From Clavelina lepadiformis (lineage: Eukaryota; Chordata; Ascidiacea; Aplousobranchia; Clavelinidae): a stretch of DNA of 64,000 nucleotides. This document shows positions 50,701-58,150 of this stretch, piece by piece; position 1 is the first letter of the stretch, and every line of letters starts with the position of its first letter. Where the stretch lies: NCBI RefSeq assembly GCF_947623445.1, contig NC_135240.1, forward strand, positions 25,110,001 to 25,174,000, written 5' to 3'. The notes beneath the pieces were generated by a model. That model worked only from the letters and a program-made list of their open reading frames with translations, was not told the origin of the DNA and searched no databases. The translations under genes were made by a program, and so were the position numbers.

Positions 50701-51775
50701 ATACTGGAGAAACACAAACTACCACCGGTAAGCTAAAACCAGCGTTTTGCTTTTTTTTATTGCGACCGCTAACACATTTTAAGAGGCCGTGACCTTTAAA
50801 GATTAACTGCTAATTATCTGCTGTGATTGCAGAAGTATAAATTGCATGAGACCGTTTAGTTCCCGTGTCGGTCACCAAAAACACTTTAAAAAATCCTGGT
50901 TACGCTTGAGAATGTTATATATGTGGCAATATTGACTTCAATTGCATTGTATCAATTTCACCATCTTCAACTTGTTCATTGCTTCCAGAGCATTTCTGTT
51001 GCATTCCATTATGAGCACGAATATTTTTAAAGCTTTGTTTTGGGTTAGTAGACTTTCTCCTTAAATTTCCAAGTAGAATGAAAATCATAGCATTCCAACT
51101 TGAAATTTTTTCGTATGACTCGTATGTGTCATGACGTTTTATTATTTTGACTCCTGTTTGTATTTGCACGTGGTCAATTTCATCGTGGTAGTTTGTAGAA
51201 GGCTATTTTTGAATAACTGCATTTGATTTGTCGGTTTAGTTGTGATAATTTCCTACTTAGTTCTTTAGTGTTTTTTGTTTGCTTCATCGACTAATTTAGC
51301 GTTTCTTTTCTTTAGAATTGACGGGCCTTGTCTAAATTCTACATTGACTATGCACGAAACTTCAAAGTACGTTTGTCGTTGTTAGATACCTGAGCAATAT
51401 AATTAATAATAATTATCACATTTTAGTTCTTGCTCGATTTGTTTTGAAACCATACGCTAGAATATTTTCACCTTCACACAATTGCTAGCTATCTGCATTT
51501 TTTCTCCGCAGTGGCTTATCAACCACTGTTACCATATTCTTGATTCATTTGTTATTTGTATGAAATAATTCACCAAGTGCATGGCGTCAGAATTAAGGAA
51601 CTTCACTTGCAACGTTCTATTAGTGTAATTGATTGTAACACACCGGGCTAGTCTAAATACAAAATGTTGACACTTAGCTAAATAATATCTCAGTTGTGCT
51701 TTACGCAAAAATTGTTCCATCTTTTTTTAGGATTGGGCTGGAGACACCAAGAACTCTGGAACCATTAATGTGTAG
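29796..51775 (+). CDS. GOLGA4: Golgin-245 / golgin subfamily A member 4 (GRIP-domain trans-Golgi tether)
   Basis: A 41-exon gene of 2356 codons plus stop; human golgin-245 is of similar size (about 2230). Exons: 29796-29876, 30172-30238, 30375-30484, 30569-30697, 30781-30899, 31175-31322, 31934-32032, 32252-32422, 32969-33115, 37448-37522, 37974-38183, 38795-38908, 39302-39412, 40185-40409, 40680-40844, 40970-41092, 41263-41403, 41542-41685, 41803-41949, 42532-43641, 44087-44320, 44456-44602, 44683-44973, 45049-45121, 45201-45283, 45485-45718, 46043-46189, 46504-46794, 46891-47194, 47301-47383, 47498-47767, 48012-48092, 48287-48479, 48656-48765, 48850-48961, 49174-49382, 49642-49775, 50028-50157, 50350-50529, 50644-50727, 51731-51775. 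All phases agree and the total is a multiple of three. The N-terminus MFRGLKDRIA plus a Ser/Thr/Pro-rich stretch is golgin-like. Conserved blocks seen: HKYRDKYSEVM, EEKEQRIQVLQTQV, LEQDKGMALAEAKR and ELKRKAEQRLTQIKK. Nearly all of it is Glu/Lys-rich coiled coil, ending in a GRIP domain. The family tethers vesicles at the trans-Golgi via Arl1. Weakest junction: exon 17 donor (GTTGGT). Confidence 0.93.
30900..31174 (+). other. GC-AG intron 5 of GOLGA4
   Basis: Exon 5 must end ...ATC TTA AG at 30899 to join the next exon in frame (AG|A, Arg), and the following bases are GCAAGA, giving AAG|GCAAGA. No GT donor in the region keeps the frame. The acceptor is CTAG at 31171-31174. GC-AG introns are a known minority class with strong consensus around the GC. 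Confidence 0.8.
33573..34468. mobile_element. Non-autonomous hAT element with 8 bp target duplication
   Basis: Left end CAGTGGTTGGCAAACTTTTA; the right end read inward is CAGCGGTCGGCAAACTATG. Perfect 8 bp duplications TTCTAAAG flank it (33565-33572 and 34469-34476). CAG-G--GGCAAAC ends and 8 bp duplication are diagnostic of hAT transposons. At 896 bp with no transposase it is non-autonomous. The interior includes a tRNA B-box-like GGGTTGAAATCCCAC near 33890, possibly an older SINE piece. It lies in GOLGA4 intron 9. Confidence 0.85.
34526..34814. repeat. MULE left terminal inverted repeat made of short tandem motifs
   Basis: The outer ~230 bases are a degenerate tandem array of CGAACGACACTTTATCGAA and CGACAGTTGATCGAA-like units (about 14-16 bp each). 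The inner part, from ACAGTTCAAGCAAGATTTTT onward to a CAAACATTGAAACAATG segment, is matched by the reverse complement of the right end. Confidence 0.85.
35369..36565 (-). CDS. MULE transposase (FLYWCH-MULE type), single exon
   Basis: 398 residues from the ATG at 36565. Residues 1-30 include FLLHEHSHPPNPARV, like the tail of a FLYWCH zinc finger (His-x-His plus HPPNPARV) whose cysteine half is absent. The MULE catalytic core follows: WFCDGTFDVAP around residue 123 (first Asp), TIDFEMAAYNAL around 185 (second Asp), GCLFHFGQC (the conserved C-x-x-H region near 206-212), and TNNSIEGWHNAF near the C-terminus, typical of this family. It cuts and pastes the flanking MULE. The missing front half of the DNA-binding finger may mean a truncated N-terminus or an unseen upstream exon. 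Confidence 0.85.
   Translation of the reverse strand: MFWFLLHEHSHPPNPARVIVARAQASMRNRAVNSDERTSNIIQSETQDISLATAGALPKATSLKRMIQRKRECPEGNGLMDELRVTPRGEAFVIEEDDENEFYMFASQKNLDILNNCANWFCDGTFDVAPLGYQLYTIHALVDENRTVPLVYTVTENKSEAVYNRNFCLLEQQRPGIAPETVTIDFEMAAYNALSSSFPRAEILGCLFHFGQCSFRKIQALSLQRWFNEDAEHALRIKCFQALAFVPPDDVVQRFEATFSDDDEQHLSEYIDYFEITWIGRLCRRNRRQPLFPIRCWNVFHRVQDDLPRTNNSIEGWHNAFSKRVSLSHPTLRRLVKKIKQEQGSNEMLIEQLSAGIDGPPRKKRYDAVNQRLKSIVENYDSTNMDIKSYLRAIAHNL
36543..36671 (-). pseudogene. hAT transposase C-terminal fragment inside the MULE
   Basis: An ATG at 36671 opens 42 codons containing GSTYTCEQIFSTMKFTKSKL and RSRISDAYLENVL, then TGA at 36545-36543. The S-T-Y-x-C-E-x-x-F-S-x-M-K-x-x-K-S-x-x-R-x-R pattern is the C-terminal dimerisation region of hAT transposases (the GTF2IRD2-like branch). 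It overlaps the start of the MULE ORF (36565) in another frame and stands where the MULE FLYWCH finger should be. No other part of a hAT protein is present. Confidence 0.6.
37007..37294. repeat. MULE right terminal inverted repeat
   Basis: Reverse-complement partner of the left terminal repeat: TCATTGTTTCAATGTTTGAG, then AAAAATCTTGCTTGAACTGT, then tandem units such as TCGATAAAGTGTCGTTCGAT out to 37294. Unit number and order differ slightly from the left arm, as expected for a slippage-prone array. Confidence 0.85.
38731..38760 (+). repeat. (TGACCT)n simple repeat
   Basis: Nearly five tandem copies of the hexamer TGACCT in GOLGA4 intron 11, 35 bases before exon 12. On the minus strand it reads as overlapping TCAAGGTCA, the monomeric site bound by ERR/NR5A-type nuclear receptors. 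Chance from a hexamer repeat is the simplest view. Confidence 0.75.
39413..40184 (+). other. GC-AG intron 13 of GOLGA4
   Basis: Exon 13 ends CTT GAA CAG at 39412 and is followed by GCAAGC, a perfect CAG|GCAAG context. The acceptor at 40184 (CCAG) restores phase 0 with VAAENESQM. Reading through hits a stop about 55 bases on without a usable in-frame GT donor. Confidence 0.75.
44087..47383 (+). repeat. Tandem five-exon duplication within GOLGA4
   Basis: Exons 21-25 (44087-45283) and 26-30 (45485-47383) correspond one to one: 234/234, 147/147, 291/291, 73/304 and 83/83 bp, with identical phases. Exons 22 and 27 differ at about 3 of 147 bases by eye, and 21 and 26 at around 15 of 234, mostly at the 5' end. 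23 and 28 agree well at first and diverge toward the 3' end. The fourth pair shares its start (KK) but exon 29 is 231 bp longer. Introns between paired exons differ in length and sequence. The effect is to add about 280 residues of coiled coil. Confidence 0.9.
50350..51775 (+). CDS. GOLGA4: Last three exons of GOLGA4: GRIP domain and C-terminal tail
   Basis: Exon 39 ends with DPEKMQYLRQVLYQYMMGSD, exon 40 continues TMAKVLVVLLQYPPGEAQRI, and exon 41 (51731-51775) gives a 14-residue tail with the stop TAG at 51773-51775. The Y-L-R-x-V-L-x-Y-M-M-G core is the GRIP signature; its tyrosine contacts Arl1-GTP and targets the protein to the trans-Golgi network. It spans about residues 2289 to 2342. 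The intron before the last exon is about 1 kb and otherwise empty. Confidence 0.93.
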
Positions 51776-54166
51776 AACAAACTGCCAATCGCGAGTATTT
51801 ATTCATCTAAACGCTACTTTGAGTTGACCAGCTATCATTCATTTGTAACCTCGATGCCATCCACCGATCATATACCGTGCCAAGAACCCACCACATGATG
51901 ATGCTGCACATCGGTTTAATTTTTATTTACGTAGATTAATTTAGTGTAGCGCTTCCTTGGAAATTTTATATATTTACTGACTTCTGTATTCTTAGCTAGA
52001 ATGTACCCTTTTTTGATTGTTGCATGTTGGTTCCGATTAGCAACGCTGTAATTATCAGAGTCCAAAACCGTATATGGTACTAGTGTATTTTTTTTTCGTT
52101 GCTGAAGATTTGTAAATGGTGTGTCGCTACAGAACTTATATATTTATGTTTGCTTTAGTGCAATACTACGTTCTACACGAGAACATAATTTTATTCAAAT
52201 AGAAGTCATTATAAAAGCTCTGAAAGAACGTATTTTGTTGAATAGCTTTATTATAACTTGTTAGATTTCCTGACTATTTTTGAAAGGCGTTTATCGTACA
52301 ACCGCATCACAAACACGGTTGTGGCATGTCGGTTTTCAACATTTGTCAACATTAATGGTAGTGCCCCAATTTCTCTACAGTAATCAAGCAAAATCGATAA
52401 TCCCGACTTTATTTTGTCAACTCTTTTATACTGCTCGTCAACTTTTAATCTTACTACGTGTCATAGGCTACTTGCTCAAAATCTTTTTGCGGTATAGCCT
52501 AAATGAACGGCAACTAATCTTGCGGTAAATTTTAGGAATATAGAAAATAATTCAGTGGGTAAAATACGATACCATAAAAATATACAAACTTTATTTTTGT
52601 TCATTGATGTTTCAGTCTAATCACGTAAAAATCGCAAGTTGTGAGAACCACATCACGTATAAGATCGCAAAATTAGCGGCATTTCCCATACCTTAGCAAC
52701 GTTTCTGAGCTCAGGAGTCGTGTGTGGTAAAGCGCTGGATTATTATTATCAACCTGTGGTAGTGGGTTCAAATCCCAATCGGTTTGTTAAACTAACAATT
52801 TATCATCTATAAGATTTGCTTGCCAGTTATAACAGTAAACATCAGCCAAATTTGTTTCCGTCTGGTTAGCCGTTATAAACCTTGATTAAAAATGTGGAAT
52901 TGAAACCTTACTGAGCAAGTACGAAAGCTTACGTCAGGAGCCGCTTAACACCAAAGATGAGCGTTATTTAAAAGTATTATAAATCATATCAAGGAGGCTA
53001 ACAAGCTTAGGTTTTATTAGGTTGCATGGAGCCGGAGAGATTCGATTCAATGCGGTCCTGTTCGGTTTTGTTTCCGAGCTGCCGATGTAGGATACCCTGG
53101 TACGATTAAATGAAAATACAGTACTTGATTCCAGGGTTAATTTGTTGCAAAAGCAGAAGATAGCTTGACAGAGGTTTAAAAAAAACAACTTGCTCCTTGC
53201 AAGCAACTCAGTTACAACGACCTCAAGCTATCGAAGCCTGTACAGAAAACGTTTCGACATTGGCGAGGGATAAAAACACGACAATACGTCGATCGTCTTT
53301 TTCACGTATTTTTGGAAGTTAAAACACTTGAAAAAATTAAGACAAGTTATAATTTTCGTTAAAATGAGATTGCCGAGCACAGCACAGTATCCAATTTTGC
53401 CACGCCCCGGCAAAGAATAAAGTAGCAGTAGGCTGCTTTTTCTAATTTACTGCACCTACTGGCAGAAAAATAGGAGTCCATTTGTTTAATAAACATCGCT
53501 AAGATTTAGGGTTTGAGGTACCGACATTAACAACATAAAACCAATATTTCTGTTGTTAATTTCGAGGTCCAGCGTTTAGTCGTACATCTTAAAAATGCTC
53601 AGACCACCTTTTTATGCCCTTTACACTTACAGGATGCATTTCATCTTACACAATGCTAAATCATCGCTTTTTTGTGTAGAACTGGTTTAATTTCAAACTA
53701 CTGTTACAAATTTTATCCATGCTGTAGAAAACAAAATTTGCTTCTATAACTCTTGAACAAAAAGCTGTAAAAGAAAAATGTTTTGTCTTGAGGTGAAATG
53801 TTTTGGATAAACTGAAAACTATCATGTGGATTTGTGTATGTCAAGGATAATAATAAGTTGTCACACCCAGGCAAGTAATCTGTATCATACATATAGAACC
53901 GAACTTCATAAACATCAAAAAGCAAATGAATTTTCATAGTACTGCAAACTATTAAATAAACTTAGCAAATCATAACAGACATAGCTAACACCAACAGGGC
54001 AGCAACTGGTGATAAATACAGTAGTTGAAAAACAATATCAATAAAGACATAAATAAATGTGTAAACGAAGACAAGCTGGAACTCAACATTAATACGTGCA
54101 ACAATGCAAAACTAATTAATGAAAAACAGTGTGAAGAACATCCACAAAACAGCTCCATTAAAGCGA
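51776..54166. other. GOLGA4 3'UTR and tail-to-tail intergenic region
   Basis: Starts with the GOLGA4 3'UTR, probably to about 52250; no exact AATAAA is seen, only variants such as ATTATAAAA near 52210. The rest holds no supported gene. A tRNA-like repeat is at 52715-52781. The IDH3A 3'UTR must lie at the right end, read from 54166 leftward. Confidence 0.45.
52715..52781 (+). repeat. tRNA-like sequence, likely SINE head or tRNA pseudogene
   Basis: A good B box GGTTCAAATCC (near 52766) is preceded by an A-box-like TGTGGTAAAGCGCTGG (52722-52737) at normal spacing. The T-arm pairs only four bases (TGGG/CCCA) and the other arms do not fold well, so a working tRNA is unlikely. Confidence 0.4.
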
Positions 54167-55288
54167 TTACAAGTCCTTGACTCGTCTGCAAACTTCATCG
54201 GTAAATTTGGAGCAAGTTGCGTCTCCACCGAGGTCTTTAGTGCGCGACTTTTTATCCTTAATTGCATCAAAGCAAGCTTGCTCAATACGACCGGCATAGT
54301 TCATCATTCCAAGGTGACGAAGCATCATTATGGCAGAGAGCAGCAAAGCAGTTGGGTTCGCAAGATCCTTCCCGGCAATATCTGGAGCCGTACCGTGCAC
54401 GGACTCAAAGAGGGCTGTGCCATTAGCTCCTATATTTCCACTGGGAGTAACTCCAAGTCCGCCAATCAGACCAGCACATAAGTCGCTTAAAATGTCTCCA
54501 TACAGATTCGGCATGACTAAAACATCGAATTGAGTGGGATCCTGTACAATGTTCAGACAGACTGTGTCCAGGTACATTTCGTTGAATTTTATATCTCGGT
54601 TCTTCTCTGCTGTTTCTCGGCAACACTTCAAAAACAAACCATCACTCATTCTCATGATGTTGGCTTTGTGCACAACGGTGACGTTTTTCCTGGAATTCTT
54701 CCGCGCATAATCAAAAGCAAATTCAGCCACTTTTCTAGAGGCATCTTCAGTGATGAGTTTGATGCTCTGTACCACACCATCGACAATTTCGTGCTCAATG
54801 CCAGAGTATTCACCTTCCGTGTTTTCCCGAATGGTGACCAGATTGACACCATCATAAGGAGTCTGGTATCCTTCCAGAGAAACACATGGCCTCACATTTG
54901 CATACAAGTCAAATGTTTTTCTCAGAAGCAAATTCATGGATGGATGTCCAGCAGCGATTGGTGTGCCAAGCGGACCCTTCAAGCCAACCTTATTTTTATT
55001 AATTGACTCTTGAGCATCAAGTGGAATTATCCATTTACCACCAGGTCCTTTGGTTGCCATAACATTTCTTTCTTCCCAACTAATTGGTGCACCAGCGGCA
55101 TCAAAAATTTTCATGACAGCGTCGGATATTTCTGGGCCGATTCCATCACCGGGAATCAACGTGCAAACTTGATCCTTTTCTGTAGGTGGCACCGTTGAAG
55201 CAGTTGTTTTTGAAGTGGAAGAGAATCCGCATCTTCCCACAAACGATGGCAAATAACGTGTCATTGACTTTCTCACTAAGGAAGCCAT
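54167..55288 (-). CDS. IDH3A: Isocitrate dehydrogenase [NAD] subunit alpha, mitochondrial
   Basis: A single uninterrupted ORF of 373 residues (human about 366). It encodes the catalytic alpha subunit of the mitochondrial NAD-dependent enzyme, which converts isocitrate to 2-oxoglutarate and CO2 in the TCA cycle. Residues 1-30 (Arg/Ser-rich, [20 protein letters not shown]) are a mitochondrial presequence. Visible signatures: [11 protein letters not shown] (45-55), [10 protein letters not shown] (129-138), [15 protein letters not shown] (153-167), [13 protein letters not shown] (205-217, substrate lysine at 208), [14 protein letters not shown] (260-273, metal-binding aspartates) and [15 protein letters not shown] (299-313, NAD-site loop). 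The start is the ATG at 55288; the frame stays open upstream to about 55333 but without an ATG. No intron interrupts the gene, unlike its neighbours, which raises the possibility of a functional retrocopy. No frameshift or missing catalytic residue is seen. Confidence 0.95.
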   Translation of the reverse strand: MASLVRKSMTRYLPSFVGRCGFSSTSKTTASTVPPTEKDQVCTLIPGDGIGPEISDAVMKIFDAAGAPISWEERNVMATKGPGGKWIIPLDAQESINKNKVGLKGPLGTPIAAGHPSMNLLLRKTFDLYANVRPCVSLEGYQTPYDGVNLVTIRENTEGEYSGIEHEIVDGVVQSIKLITEDASRKVAEFAFDYARKNSRKNVTVVHKANIMRMSDGLFLKCCRETAEKNRDIKFNEMYLDTVCLNIVQDPTQFDVLVMPNLYGDILSDLCAGLIGGLGVTPSGNIGANGTALFESVHGTAPDIAGKDLANPTALLLSAIMMLRHLGMMNYAGRIEQACFDAIKDKKSRTKDLGGDATCSKFTDEVCRRVKDL

Positions 55289-55644
55289 GGCAAAGTATGA
55301 AAAAAGTAATACAACAAATATATATCTTATCAAAAATATTTCAAAATTGCTGGATTGTAACCTGAATATAGCAACAGATAAAAATACTATTACAATAACA
55401 TAAATTAGTTAAGTATGTTAGCCACCACCTTTTACTTGCAGTGGCGTAAAATATACAACTAAACTTCAAAATAATGTGGTTAGACACATATGGTTAACTT
55501 GGAAGTCACATAATAGCAAAATAAGCTTTGATGAACAGCACTCGCTAGCTACACCAGTCTGCCTGATGAAAGGTTCTGCAGAATTGCCAGATATACGTTT
55601 GACAAAGCGTGGATTTCCCAACAAAAAAGCACTGTTTATATATG

Positions 55645-57005
55645 CAGTAGAATTCGCCTATATCGACACTTTTTCGTTGGTCCTGGCAAAATTCCTATCT
55701 TTTATGTACATTCGAGTTTGCCTATATTGACAGTTCGCCAATATTGACACCTATTTTGATCCCCCAGAGCATCTTGTTCGTTTATGATGACAGTTGTAGC
55801 TCTTCTTTTCACTTCGAGACGTAATTATAAAACGCTCGCGGCACACTTACAAGCAGGGTTGCCATACCATCCTTATTTCTAAGATTTATACAGTACTTAT
55901 TTTAAAGGTCCGTGTCTTAGAAAATAGTTTTGTCCTTTTTTCTAAGAAACGTCCTTATTTTCACTTGCGTCCTTATTTTTGTCCTATGTTTGGGCAGAGG
56001 TTTGTATTTTGGGCATTTTGACACCTTTAGTATACCATTTTGTATCAAAGAGATACAAAAATTGAAAACATGCAAATAGTATCTCGTTTTTTCATTTTTG
56101 GAACATTGATTGCCTGTTGTGCACTGTTTAAGGTAGTATTCTTCTTTTGTTTCCTGTTCGTCCTTATTTTTTAGTCCAGACCGATGGCAACCCTGCTTAC
56201 AAGAGAAGAAAAGTTGCTTTAAAAAAATTTATTTTCACGTGTTAATGCGATGGATGTGCTGATCGGATGGACATGTGCTTATTTATCAGCTATTGAAGCA
56301 GTTAGAGCGCTTTTAAGTCACATATGCTTGTCTGCATGCCTTATTATAAATATTTAAACAGTTCTTTTCTAAAATTCCAAAAAGATTTGTGGCACACCTG
56401 AGAATCTGTGGCGGGTGTACCGCGGCACACAGTTTGGCAATTACTGGTTTAGGTTGTCTAGTCGTATTTGATGCATGTATTTATGATGTCACGATGACTT
56501 ATTACGACTAAAGCAGTGTCCACATTAAAGCATTGTCATGTTGGATAGCTTTCTTTGGTTTGGCTATCGTCTTAGTCGGCTGATGAGTCTCTATCTTCTC
56601 ACCGAGGAATTTGTCTATTCCGTTTTATATCAATATGTAAATGCAATTTAACACACACTTACTTATCGATTAGATTGCCTGCAAAGAAATGAACACCACA
56701 GCAGCAAATGGAACACCACTTTTATTTACAGCTTCCAGTCGCCCAATAATCCGCATTAGTACCATCTGCGTGCGTATTTCGTGTAAATACAACTACCATT
56801 ATTTTTCACGATCTTGTATTGTTCTTTGCCGTAGTGTACGCGAAAACATACAATTAAGGGCCAGTGCTGATTAGAGTACACATTTAACCCTTACCAGGCC
56901 CTTACATTGAACTAAAACCGGAATTTAGGAACAATTTATATTGATTCTTCTATATCAACACTTTTTCTTCAGCCCCTTCAGTGTCGATATAGGATAATTC
57001 TACTG
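55645..57005. mobile_element. Non-autonomous pogo/mariner-like element with nested hAT insertion
   Basis: Left end CAGTAGAATTCGCCTATATC then GACACT; right end (reverse complement from 57005) CAGTAGAATTATCCTATATC then GACACT: a ~26 bp inverted repeat with two mismatches. TA follows the right end; the left flank is TG, probably a mutated TA. Further TATTGACA-type repeats lie inside both ends. It has no transposase. The hAT element at 55854-56195 inserted into it later. A hAT-like terminus (CAGTAATTGCCAAACTGTGT, minus strand from about 56449) also lies inside without a partner. Confidence 0.65.
55854..56195. mobile_element. 342 bp hAT MITE with 8 bp target duplication
   Basis: Ends CAGGGTTGCCATACCATCC and (reverse complement) CAGGGTTGCCATCGGTCTGG. 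Perfect 8 bp duplications CTTACAAG flank it (55846-55853 and 56196-56203). The interior repeats GTCCTTATTTT several times as sub-terminal motifs. It has no coding capacity, so a full-length hAT elsewhere must have moved it. Confidence 0.88.
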
Positions 57006-57017
57006 TATCATTTATCT

Positions 57018-57339
57018 AGACTGCAGAGTATGACAGTTTTCGCCAAGATCTCAAGTGTGCAGAAGCAAAATTACAGTGTGCAAGGAAGCACCTGGTGTGC
57101 ACTGCGACTCGTGGACCAAGGCTGACCTGCGTTTGTGCAGGCAAGGAGAGACCCCACATGACAGAAATAGTGAGAAAAATTAGTGTTCCTCTCTTTTTTT
57201 TTGAGATATCGGTGTTAAACACTAATTTTGCAGTATAAATCTGAGCAAAAATTAGTGTCTCCTTTTTTTTGGAGACTGGCCTGGTGTGCAATGGGTTTAG
57301 AAAAAATATCGGGTGTGCTCTTGCCATACACTGCAGTCT
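57018..57339. mobile_element. Possible MITE (322 bp)
   Basis: An 18 bp inverted repeat, AGACTGCAGAGTATGACA, and the right end reverse complement AGACTGCAGTGTATGGCA (two mismatches). Inside are two copies of AAATTAGTGT followed by C/T-rich tracts. No target duplication is found, so the call is tentative. Confidence 0.45.
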
Positions 57340-57390
57340 GGTCGGTTATGATTATGAGCACCCATTTTTTACAATATTTATAATAAAACT

Positions 57391-57490
57391 TTTAGTATAC
57401 AAGTGCAAAACCAGATGACATCACAATTGGAGTAGCTGGGGTCTAGCTTAGTATACAAATGCATACTGTGGTAGTGCACTTGTATGTTAG
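57391..57490. mobile_element. Palindromic MITE, copy 2 (diverged)
   Basis: Same architecture as 13064-13159: TTAGTATACAAGTGCAAAAC at the left, CAGATGACATCACAA next to it, and GTAGTGCACTTGTATGTTAG at the right. It carries more differences than copy 1, including loss of the CRE-like core (TGACATCA). Confidence 0.6.
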
Positions 57491-57954
57491 ATCCATGAAA
57501 TTAATGTAAAAGATGATGTCAGTAGGCTACTGGCAAATTTATTACTTAGTGTCAGCCTAGTTCATATATATTCAAATTGTAGCCTATACAATTATCCCAA
57601 TGCAATGTACGGTTGAAGTTACGTATATGTACTATACCATAGCTGCATAGCATAAAGACATAGGCCTATAGGCCTGCCATATGCTATAGCATTAGCCTAT
57701 ACTGTTTATTTCTTACTTTTGTATCTACAGATTTAGGCCTACCATCCAGAGCATCACTAGGCTATTTATTCTCATCTTTCTGCAATTATAGCCCATGTGT
57801 GCCATCAAGGCCTTATCTCAAGCTATTCGTTCAACTAAATTTGTCCAGTAGTCCTTTGCTTGACCACCCGCTACCTTTGACATTGTAGTACAACTACAAT
57901 CATAGTTGGCAAGGGCATAAGGGTATGATTGTTTCTAAGGTTAAAGGTTAAGGT

Positions 57955-58150
57955 CATGGTGACGGAGGGATTACGGAAGTAGAGCGCGCGACTTGCGTTA
58001 ATTAGACCCGGCTTCGATACCCAACTGCACTGCTGTTGCAATGACCGTGAGCAAGGCACTAACGAAGCTTGCTCCTGTTCAGTAACTTCAGTGGCCCTGG
58101 TGCAGTGGAGGATGGTGAACAGTTTTAAGTCCAGGTAATTAATACGGTAC
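57955..58150 (+). repeat. SINE-like repeat with tRNA-related head
   Basis: An A-box-like GGAAGTAGAGCGCGCGAC and B-box-like GGCTTCGATACCC (57975-58022) are followed by GACCGTGAGCAAGGCACTAA and TTGCTCC. The GTGAGCAAGGCACTAA stretch resembles a core shared by many deuterostome SINEs. A clear A-rich tail or target duplication is not visible. Confidence 0.4.

Noticed and set aside
52715..52781. Functional tRNA gene
   Set aside because: A and B boxes are present, but the T-arm is short and the acceptor and anticodon arms do not pair.
54530..55006. Plus-strand ORF of 158 codons opposite IDH3A
   Set aside because: Shadow of the IDH3A coding strand, with no domain.
57016..57327. Minus-strand ORF of 103 codons
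   Set aside because: Coincides with a probable MITE with inverted ends; peptide is low complexity with duplicated segments.
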